This document shows positions 1 through 5,330 of a DNA stretch of 6,137 nt, in pieces. Below the pieces are notes generated by a model. That model was not told the DNA's origin. It saw only the letters and a list, made by a program, of their open reading frames with translations, and searched no databases. The stretch lies in contig CAUJFM010000060.1 of assembly GCA_963169595.1 (NCBI GenBank), positions 1-6,137 on the forward strand. The letters run 5' to 3'. The position numbers were made by a program, and so were the translations under genes. Origin of the DNA: Bacteroidota bacterium. GTDB taxonomy: Bacteria; Bacteroidota; Bacteroidia; Flavobacteriales_F; PHOS-HE28. The first letter of the stretch is position 1. Each line of letters starts with the position of its first letter.

Positions 1-288
1 GTGCGCGATACGCCCGGCAGCCTCAGCAAGGACACACCGGCCATGCGCACCTTCTACCTGCCGGTGCTGCAACGCCTCTGGGTACACGGTGGCCTCGGCC
101 CCCTGAACACCCTCTCCCTGTTGGGCCGCTATGCCCTCACCCTGCTCGACCGGGTGGTGCTGCGAAAGGGTCCCGTGGTGGTGCTGCCGGAAGGCCGATG
201 GACCTTCCTGCCCATAGCACTGCTGGCGACCCTCGTGATGCTGCCCGTGTGGCCGCTGTACAAGCTTTACCGCTTCATGCGATCATGA
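1..288 (+). CDS. C-terminal end of an unrecognised membrane-anchored protein (5' truncated)
   Basis: The frame is open from the left edge to a TGA at 286-288, so only about the last 95 residues are seen. The GTG at position 1 is probably an internal codon, not the start. The visible part has a polar stretch (RDTPGSLSK near residues 2-10), an amphipathic middle, and one strongly hydrophobic segment at about residues 68-90 (FLPIALLATLVMLPVWPLY). It ends in a basic tail, KLYRFMRS, consistent with a cytoplasmic C-terminus by the positive-inside rule. I see no diagnostic catalytic motif and do not recognise the family. From its place in the operon it may be another glycosyltransferase or a methyltransferase of polysaccharide synthesis, but that is inference from context alone. 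Its stop overlaps the start of the next gene in an ATGA arrangement, which supports it as a real, co-expressed gene. Confidence 0.72.
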   Translation: MRDTPGSLSKDTPAMRTFYLPVLQRLWVHGGLGPLNTLSLLGRYALTLLDRVVLRKGPVVVLPEGRWTFLPIALLATLVMLPVWPLYKLYRFMRS

Positions 289-1205
289 TGAGCCAGCGCC
301 CCGCCCTTTCCGTCATCATCGTGAGCTACCGCACGCCGGACATCCTGCGCGATTGCCTGCGGTCGGTGCGCGAGGAAGCGGGCCTGCCCTGCGAGGTGAT
401 CGTGGTGGACAACGCCTCTGGTGATGGCACCGTGGAGATGGTGCGCCGCGAATTCCCCGAGGTGGTCCTCATCGACAGTGCCACGAACCTGGGCTTCTCC
501 CCGGCGAATAACCTGGCCCTGGAACGGGCCACCGGCGAACACCTGCTGCTGCTGAACCCGGATACCGTGGTCCGCCGGGGAGCACTGGCCAGCTGGCTTG
601 AAGCCCACCAGGCACGCGGCGCCGGCATCTCCGGACCACACCTGCTCAACATCGATGGCAGTTTACAGGTCTCCGCATGGAAAGTGCCCGGACTGATGGC
701 CTCCCTGCTGGAGCTGTTCTACCTACACCGGTGGCTGGGGGCTGGGGCCTATCCCAGGGACCACTTCGATACCGACTTCCAGCCCGCCTTCGTTTCCGGC
801 GCGGCCATGCTCTTCCACCGTTCGGTGCATGAGCGCGTGGGAGGCCTGGACCCCACGATGTTCTGGATGGAGGACGTGGACCTCTGCGTGCGGGTGCGCC
901 GGATGGGCGGCAGCTGCTGGTACTTCCACCGGCCGGAGATCGTGCACATCGGTGGGCAGAGCGCGAAGCAGAACCCCGAACGCGCCATCAGCAACCAGCT
1001 CCTGAGCCGCATCAAGTTCGCGCGGAAACATGGCGGTGCACTGCCGGCGCTGGCCATCACCTTCGTCGTGCTCCTGCACATCCTCACGCGCATGGCCGCC
1101 TTCGGCCTTATCGCAAGGGTGCGGCCCGAGCCCCGCGCCAAAGCCTACCGCATCACCCTCGTGAAGCTGTGGCGCTACCTTTTCCACGGCGACCGTTCCA
1201 TCTGA
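285..1205 (+). CDS. Family 2 glycosyltransferase (WbbL/rhamnosyltransferase-like)
   Basis: This 306-residue protein is a GT-A fold, inverting glycosyltransferase that would add a sugar from a nucleotide donor to a lipid-linked glycan at the inner face of the cytoplasmic membrane. The start of the fold is clear: SVIIVSYRTPD at residues 9-19, VIVVDNASGDGT at 38-49 (nucleotide-binding Asp), and NLGFSPANN at 68-76. LLLNPDTVV at 88-96 holds the metal-binding position, as NPD in place of a strict DxD. The acceptor-side block is SGAAMLFHR at 171-179 and MEDVDLCVR at 195-203, with the likely catalytic Asp/Glu, followed by HIGGQS at 221-226. A hydrophobic segment at about 253-277 and a basic tail suggest C-terminal membrane attachment. 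The layout resembles WbbL-type rhamnosyltransferases, but donor and acceptor cannot be read from sequence. I chose the ATG at 285 because it overlaps the upstream stop; a second ATG follows at 288. The frame stays open upstream to 198, but that would overlap the previous gene by about 90 bases. Confidence 0.93.
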   Translation: MMSQRPALSVIIVSYRTPDILRDCLRSVREEAGLPCEVIVVDNASGDGTVEMVRREFPEVVLIDSATNLGFSPANNLALERATGEHLLLLNPDTVVRRGALASWLEAHQARGAGISGPHLLNIDGSLQVSAWKVPGLMASLLELFYLHRWLGAGAYPRDHFDTDFQPAFVSGAAMLFHRSVHERVGGLDPTMFWMEDVDLCVRVRRMGGSCWYFHRPEIVHIGGQSAKQNPERAISNQLLSRIKFARKHGGALPALAITFVVLLHILTRMAAFGLIARVRPEPRAKAYRITLVKLWRYLFHGDRSI

Positions 1206-1220
1206 CCAAGGCCTTCACGC

Positions 1221-2474
1221 ATGCCACCCGGACCTCACGCCCCGAACCACCCTGCGGCCGCTACCGGTCACCGGATGGACGCGGCAGCGTGGTGGGCGTG
1301 GCTCCTGTGCTGCGCCCTGATGCCCATCCACGGCGGCTGGCTGCCCATTCCACTCGCACTGGCCGTGGTGCTTCCCTTGCTGCGTGTCCGGCACCACCGG
1401 CCGCACCTGGACCTCCGCTTGCTGGGCGCGCTCTTCGCGTGGTATGCCTGGCACGTGGTGGGCATGGCCTGGACCACCGACCTGGACTTCGGCGCGTTCG
1501 ATCTGCAGGTGAAGCTCGGGGCCGTGCTGCTGCCGATCGCTGCGGCCGTGATCACCACCATCCGGCCGGATGCGCTCCGGACCAGCATGCTGGCCTTCAC
1601 CGGAGGCAGCGTGATCGCCATGGTGCTCAGCGTGATCAAGGCCCTGCAATGCCAGGAACAGGGTGGTACCGCGTGTTTCACTCAGAGCGCCTTCTCCTTC
1701 GACCTGCACCCGAGCTATGCCGCTTGGTACATCACCTGGTCGCTGGCCTACTGGGGCCATGCCTTGGTGCAGGGCAGCGTGCCGCAACGCGCACTGCGCC
1801 GGGCCTTGCTCGTGGCGCTGCCCGTGCTGGCGGTCTATCTGGTGCTGCTGGCCAGCAAGAGCGGTGTACTGGGGCTGGCCTTGGTGCTGCTCTTCCTCGG
1901 CGTGTCCGTGTTCCGGCGGTTCAGTGGGACCACCCGCACGGTGGTGCTCGGTGCGGGTGCCCTGGTGGTGGCCGCAGGGCTCTGGGCCGGAGGTGGCGTG
2001 GTGGCCGCGCGGATGCAGGTGGCGCTCGATGCCGTGCAGCGTGCGTTGGACGGCGACCCCACCATCGCCTCGTCCGAAGCGGGCAGCGAGATGCGGCTGA
2101 TGGCCTGGGCGTGCAGCTGGCACCTGCTGGCCGCACAGCCGCTGGGGACCGGCACGGGCGACGTGAAGAACGAACTGGTGGCCTGCTACACCGAACGCGG
2201 TGCGCACCACGCCGCCGAGCAACGCCTCAACAGCCATGGTCAGTTCCTGCAAGGGGGCGCCGCCCTGGGCTGGCCGGGACTGCTACTCACCCTCGCGGTC
2301 GGCCTGCTGCCCCTGTTCATCGCGCTCCGCGAACGGCGTGCCCTGCTGGCCGTGTTCGCCGCCCTCTTCATCCTGAACGCCGCGGTGGAATCCGTGCTGG
2401 AGGTGCAGGCTGGGGTGGTGCTCCTGGGCGCATTTCTCGGACTGCTCGCCGCACAGCGATCTTCGCACCCATGA
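1221..2474 (+). CDS. O-antigen ligase/polymerase family membrane protein (WaaL/Wzy-like)
   Basis: This is a 417-residue polytopic inner-membrane protein with roughly ten hydrophobic segments between about residues 24 and 411. The family transfers undecaprenyl-linked glycan to an acceptor (ligase) or joins repeat units (polymerase) on the periplasmic side. Family marks include HPSY at 163-166, ASKSG at 211-215 ending a membrane segment, and a long hydrophilic loop from about 263 to 350. That loop contains EMRLMAW at 290-296 (candidate conserved Arg), PLGTGTGDVKNEL at 307-319, and NSHGQFLQ at 337-344 (candidate conserved His). ESVLEVQAGVV near 390-400 resembles a block I know from Bacteroidota homologues. 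Ligase and polymerase cannot be separated from sequence alone. The gene lies 15 bases after the glycosyltransferase, and its stop overlaps the aminotransferase start (ATGA). An ATG at 1275 (MDAAAWW) would remove an 18-residue Pro/His-rich N-terminus and is a reasonable alternative start; neither start has a clear ribosome binding site. Confidence 0.88.
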   Translation: MPPGPHAPNHPAAATGHRMDAAAWWAWLLCCALMPIHGGWLPIPLALAVVLPLLRVRHHRPHLDLRLLGALFAWYAWHVVGMAWTTDLDFGAFDLQVKLGAVLLPIAAAVITTIRPDALRTSMLAFTGGSVIAMVLSVIKALQCQEQGGTACFTQSAFSFDLHPSYAAWYITWSLAYWGHALVQGSVPQRALRRALLVALPVLAVYLVLLASKSGVLGLALVLLFLGVSVFRRFSGTTRTVVLGAGALVVAAGLWAGGGVVAARMQVALDAVQRALDGDPTIASSEAGSEMRLMAWACSWHLLAAQPLGTGTGDVKNELVACYTERGAHHAAEQRLNSHGQFLQGGAALGWPGLLLTLAVGLLPLFIALRERRALLAVFAALFILNAAVESVLEVQAGVVLLGAFLGLLAAQRSSHP

Positions 2475-3703
2475 TCCCCTTCAGCCCACCCCGTATCGAC
2501 GACCGCACCGTGAAGGCCGTGGAGGAGGCCCTGCGCAGCGGCTGGATCACCACCGGTCCGCGCACCAAGGAGTTCGAGCGCAGGCTGGCCGCGTACTGCG
2601 GCGTGGACCGTGTGATCGCGCTCAACAGCTGGACCAACGCCTGCGAACTGGTGCTGCGCTGGTTCGGCATCGGGCCGGGCGATGAGGTGATCGTGCCCGC
2701 CTACACCTATTGCGCCACGGCCAACATCGTGATGCACGTGGGCGCCAAGCCGGTGCTGGTGGATGTGCTGGACGACTTCACCATGGACCCCGAGGCGGTG
2801 CGCCGCGCCATCACCCATCGCACCAAGTGCATCATGCCGGTGGACATCGGCGGACTGCCCGCGCGTGTGCCGGAGATCATGCGCATCGCCGAGGAATGTT
2901 CGCCGCTCTTCACGCCCGCAGTGAACCTGCGGGTGGCGGGCAGCAACCCGCAGATGCGCCTGGGTCGTGCGTTGGTGATGTCCGATGCCGCCCATTCGTT
3001 CGGCGCTCGCATCGGGGACAAGGCCGTGGGCGCGCAGGCCGATATCACCGGCTTCAGCTTTCATGCGGTGAAGAACCTCACCACGGCCGAGGGCGGTGCG
3101 CTGGCCTTCAACCTGCCCGCGCCCTTCGACCACGAGGAGCTTTACAGCTACTTCAACACCATGAGCCTGCACGGCCAGAGCAAGGACGCCCTGGCCAAGA
3201 CCCAGCCCGGTGCCTGGCGCTACGATGTGGCCTTCCCCGGCTGGAAGTGCAACATGACCGACCTGCAGGCCTCCATCGGACTGGTGGAGCTGGACCGTTA
3301 CGACAACGATACGCTGGTGCGCCGCCGCGCCATCTGCGAGCGCTACGACAAGGCTTTTGCAGCGGACGGCCGCTTCATCATCCCCACCTTCCGCGATGAG
3401 AAGCGCACGAGCAGCTATCACCTGTACATGCTCCGGGTGCGGGAGGCCAGCGAGGCACAGCGCGATGCCATCATCACCGCCATTGCCCAACGCGAGGTGA
3501 GCGTGAACGTGCACTTCATCCCGCTGCCGCTGTTGAGCTTCTACAAGGGGCAGGGCTACCAGATGAGCGACCACCCGAACACCTTTGCGCAGTACAGCCG
3601 CGAGATCAGCCTGCCGGTCTACTACGACCTCACCGACGCGCAGGTGGATGAGGTGGTGGCCGCCTTGAAGGCCGCAGTGGACGAGGTGATGGGGGCCGCA
3701 TGA
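2471..3703 (+). CDS. DegT/DnrJ/EryC1/StrS family sugar aminotransferase
   Basis: This 410-residue PLP enzyme would transfer an amino group, usually from glutamate, to a keto position of a nucleotide-activated sugar. It has the family's full length and fold type I layout: the N-terminal SPPRID block at 5-10 and SGWITTGPRTKEFE at 23-36. Cofactor pocket residues are NSWTNA at 52-57, PAYTY at 76-80, and SDAAHSFGA at 171-179 (Asp172 for the PLP ring nitrogen). The Schiff-base lysine is Lys201 in SFHAVKNLTTAEGG. The substrate-side block WKCNMTDLQASIG is at 258-270. The ATG at 2471 was chosen because the fold begins there and it forms an ATGA overlap with the ligase stop. The frame stays open back to 1169, but that part is only the shadow of the ligase gene. 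The PGT directly downstream suggests a 4-amino sugar of the bacillosamine type (PglE-like role), but the substrate is inferred. About eight residues (151-158) look inserted compared with the homologues I recall. Confidence 0.93.
   Translation: MIPFSPPRIDDRTVKAVEEALRSGWITTGPRTKEFERRLAAYCGVDRVIALNSWTNACELVLRWFGIGPGDEVIVPAYTYCATANIVMHVGAKPVLVDVLDDFTMDPEAVRRAITHRTKCIMPVDIGGLPARVPEIMRIAEECSPLFTPAVNLRVAGSNPQMRLGRALVMSDAAHSFGARIGDKAVGAQADITGFSFHAVKNLTTAEGGALAFNLPAPFDHEELYSYFNTMSLHGQSKDALAKTQPGAWRYDVAFPGWKCNMTDLQASIGLVELDRYDNDTLVRRRAICERYDKAFAADGRFIIPTFRDEKRTSSYHLYMLRVREASEAQRDAIITAIAQREVSVNVHFIPLPLLSFYKGQGYQMSDHPNTFAQYSREISLPVYYDLTDAQVDEVVAALKAAVDEVMGAA
2915..2953. repeat. Short inverted and direct repeats around an apparent insertion in the aminotransferase gene
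   Basis: CCCGCAG occurs at 2915-2921 and again at 2947-2953. Its reverse complement CTGCGGG lies between them at 2927-2933. The first pair can form a perfect 7-base stem with a 5-base loop (2922-2926), and the second can compete for the same middle arm. The block covers residues 149-161 of the aminotransferase. The two direct copies are 32 bases apart, so this is not a simple in-frame duplication. It may be chance in GC-rich coding DNA. Confidence 0.5.
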
Positions 3704-4293
3704 AGCGCCTGTTCGACATCGTGACGTCCGGCTTGGCCCTGCTGGTGCTGCTGCCGCTGCTGGTGGTGCTGGCGCTGGCCGTGGCGCTGGGCTCGCCAGG
3801 CGGGTCCTTCTTCCGTCAGACGCGCGTGGGCCGCGGCGGACAGCCCTTCCAACTGCTGAAGTTCCGCAGCATGCGGCCGGGCAGCGAGGCCAAGGGACAG
3901 ATCACGGTGGGCGAGCGCGACCCGCGCATCACCGGGGTGGGTCACCTCCTGCGCCGCACCAAACTGGACGAGCTGCCGCAGCTCATCAACATCCTGAAGG
4001 GCGACATGAGCGTGGTGGGCCCGCGTCCCGAGGTGCCCCGCTACGTGGCGCTCTACACCGCCGAACAGCGCGAGGTGCTCCGCGTTCGGCCGGGGCTCAC
4101 CAGCCTGGCCAGCATCGCCTACATCAACGAGAACGAGGTGCTGGGCCGCAGTGCCGACCCCGAACGCACCTATGTGGAGGAAGTGATGCCCGCCAAGCTG
4201 GCGCTGGACCTGCGCTATGTGCGCGAACAGAGCCTCGCCCTGGACCTGCGCATCATCGCGGGAACGCTGAAGCGGCTGATCGCCGGCACTTGA
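3700..4293 (+). CDS. PglC-type small phosphoglycosyl transferase (bacterial sugar transferase)
   Basis: This 197-residue monotopic enzyme would start glycan assembly by moving a sugar-1-phosphate from its UDP carrier to undecaprenyl phosphate at the cytoplasmic membrane. The size matches the minimal PglC-like class rather than the long WcaJ/WbaP class. A hydrophobic re-entrant helix lies at about residues 5-30, with Pro19 as the likely kink. It is followed by FFRQTRVGRGGQPF at 37-50 and KFRSMRPGS at 54-62. The catalytic Asp-Glu pair is Asp90-Glu91 in RTKLDELPQL at 86-95. Then come GDMSVVGPRPE at 101-111 and VRPGLTSLASI at 129-139. The C-terminus, ALDLRIIAGTLKRL, is typical of the family. The ATG at 3700 overlaps the aminotransferase stop (ATGA), with a G-rich run just upstream. 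This is the last gene of the operon. The pairing with an aminotransferase suggests that an amino or acetamido deoxy-sugar such as diNAcBac is the first sugar, but this is not shown by the sequence itself. Confidence 0.94.
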   Translation: MKRLFDIVTSGLALLVLLPLLVVLALAVALGSPGGSFFRQTRVGRGGQPFQLLKFRSMRPGSEAKGQITVGERDPRITGVGHLLRRTKLDELPQLINILKGDMSVVGPRPEVPRYVALYTAEQREVLRVRPGLTSLASIAYINENEVLGRSADPERTYVEEVMPAKLALDLRYVREQSLALDLRIIAGTLKRLIAGT

Positions 4294-4296
4294 GCC

Positions 4297-5184
4297 TTAC
4301 TCCTCCGGCCCGCCGAGCAGGTCGCGCAGCTTCTCCAGGTCCTCCTGCCGCTCGGTGTCGCCCATCTTCTGGTAGCTGTTGGCCAGGTTGTTCAGCTGGC
4401 GGCGGATGATGTCGCGGTTGGTGCAGGGCGTGTAGTAGGAGGGGCGGGGCTCGATCTGCAGCTTCTGCAGGAACTCGTTGATCTCGTTGCGCCCCAGGAT
4501 GTCGCCCTGGCTGAACGCGTTGATGTAGAAGAGCACGTTCTCCTCGGCGTGCTGGGCGCTGTCGGTGCCGCCGATGCTGTCCTCATCGAGGTAGGCGAGC
4601 ACGAAGTGGTTCGGCAGGTTCACACCGCGCAGGGGCAGCCCCAGGTCCTCGGCGATCACCTGGTAGATGATGGCGAGGGAGAGCGGATTGCCCGTGCGGC
4701 TGTCCAGCACCTCGTTGATGTAGCTGTTCTGCGGGGCGTGGTAGTTGCGCTTGTTGCCCTTGAAGCCGTGCACCTGGAAGAAGATGTGGTTGAACACGCG
4801 CACCTTCTCGAAGGCCGTGAGGTGGTCGTTCAGCTCCAGCCAGATGTCCTGCCGGATCGCCGCCAGCCGCGCCTTCACCTTGTGCTCGTCCAGGTCGGGA
4901 TAGCGGTAGCGGCTGATGATGAGCGCGCCTTCCAGCAGGTCCTCACAACCGCCGTCGCGCCACGCCTTCAGCCGGTCGGTCACCTGGCCGTAGTGGATGG
5001 TGTGCAGCAGGTCCTCGATCCGGTTGCGGAACAGGTCGCCCAGGTCGTCATACTCCCAGGCCCGCTCCAGCACGGGCACCACGTGGTCGCCCAGCGAAAC
5101 GATGCGTTGCCGCACCTGGTTGTACACGCCCTCATCGGGGTCCTCGATCAGGGTGATCAGCGCACGGATCTCGGTCTCGCTCAT
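4297..5184 (-). CDS. SirB1 family protein with transglutaminase-like domain
   Basis: This 295-residue soluble protein has no signal peptide or membrane segment. The first ~115 residues look all-helical, possibly HEAT-like (DPDEGVYNQVRQRIVSLGDHVVPVLERAW at about 15-43). The transglutaminase-like core is at about 120-235: NHIFFQVHGFKGN at 132-144, SYINEVLDSRTGNPLSLAIIYQVIAEDLGLPL at about 154-185, and GVNLPNHFVLAYLDE at 187-201. A conserved C-terminal block, YYTPCTNRDIIRRQLNNLANSYQKMGD, runs over 250-276 and leads into a TPR-like helix. The residue where a classical transglutaminase would carry its nucleophilic Cys appears to be Ser169 or nearby, so enzymatic activity is doubtful. The cellular role of the family is poorly known. 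I chose the ATG at 5184 because homologues begin near MSETEI; an ATG at 5196 (MVSPMSE) is an alternative and the frame stays open to 5262. The gene converges on the phosphoglycosyl transferase with 3 bases between their stops. Confidence 0.88.
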   Translation of the reverse strand: MSETEIRALITLIEDPDEGVYNQVRQRIVSLGDHVVPVLERAWEYDDLGDLFRNRIEDLLHTIHYGQVTDRLKAWRDGGCEDLLEGALIISRYRYPDLDEHKVKARLAAIRQDIWLELNDHLTAFEKVRVFNHIFFQVHGFKGNKRNYHAPQNSYINEVLDSRTGNPLSLAIIYQVIAEDLGLPLRGVNLPNHFVLAYLDEDSIGGTDSAQHAEENVLFYINAFSQGDILGRNEINEFLQKLQIEPRPSYYTPCTNRDIIRRQLNNLANSYQKMGDTERQEDLEKLRDLLGGPEE

Positions 5185-5218
5185 GGGTGATACCATCCTG
5201 GCTTCACGGTGGCTCGGA

Positions 5219-5226
5219 CGAAAGTA
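5219..5226 (-). promoter_or_regulatory. Candidate Bacteroidota -7 promoter element for the SirB1-like gene
   Basis: On the minus strand this reads TACTTTCG. It matches the Bacteroidota -7 consensus TAnnTTTG at five of six defined positions. It lies 34 bases upstream of the ATG at 5184, a sensible distance for a short leader. No convincing TTTG -33 box is visible at the expected spacing; the nearest AT-rich patch is TTCC at 5249-5252. The gene has its own 146-base upstream gap, so a promoter is expected here. Confidence 0.4.
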
Positions 5227-5267
5227 TCCGGCCCAAGAGGGCGCGATCGGAAGCCTCCGCACCTTGT

Positions 5268-5287
5268 TTCAACCGGTGCAGGTTGAA
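5268..5287. repeat. Perfect 7-base inverted repeat in the intergenic gap
   Basis: The arms TTCAACC (5268-5274) and GGTTGAA (5281-5287) are separated by the six-base spacer GGTGCA. On the minus strand the hairpin would form 44-63 bases after the stop codon of the nucleoside phosphorylase gene and upstream of the candidate promoter of the SirB1-like gene. No T-run follows it on either strand, so it is not a standard intrinsic terminator. It could be an mRNA 3' end structure or an operator, or it could be chance. Confidence 0.45.
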
Positions 5288-5330
5288 GGCGCAGCGACCA
5301 ACAATGCGCTGTGGAAAGTCCGATATGGGG

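Noticed and set aside
1215..2252. A 345-codon minus-strand frame over the ligase gene.
   Set aside because: Its His/Gln/Gly-rich composition without motifs marks it as a shadow of the membrane protein on the plus strand.
1169..2470. The long upstream extension of the aminotransferase frame, which would give an 844-residue fusion protein.
   Set aside because: The extension is Arg/Ala/Gly-rich low-quality sequence over the ligase gene, and the family fold begins exactly at the ATG at 2471.
2930..2953. The peptide RVAGSNP in the aminotransferase, which recalls peptides produced when the T-arm of a tRNA is translated, a possible sign of tRNA-derived insertion.
   Set aside because: The DNA reads GGCAGCAACCC here and lacks the T-arm GGTTCRANTCC, and no tRNA-like fold surrounds it.
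2240..3574. A 444-codon open frame on the minus strand opposite the aminotransferase gene.
   Set aside because: Its translation is rich in His, Ala, Gly and Arg with no recognisable motif, as expected for the antisense of a GC-rich gene. The plus strand carries an unmistakable aminotransferase.
4549..5190. A 213-codon plus-strand frame opposite the SirB1-like gene.
   Set aside because: It is the mirror of a well-supported minus-strand gene and its Val/Leu/Gln/His-rich product has no known motif.
5228..5260. Short complementary pieces (GCCC/GGGC and CGGA/TCCG) near the candidate promoter.
   Set aside because: Four-base stems are expected by chance in GC-rich DNA and have no T-run or other support.
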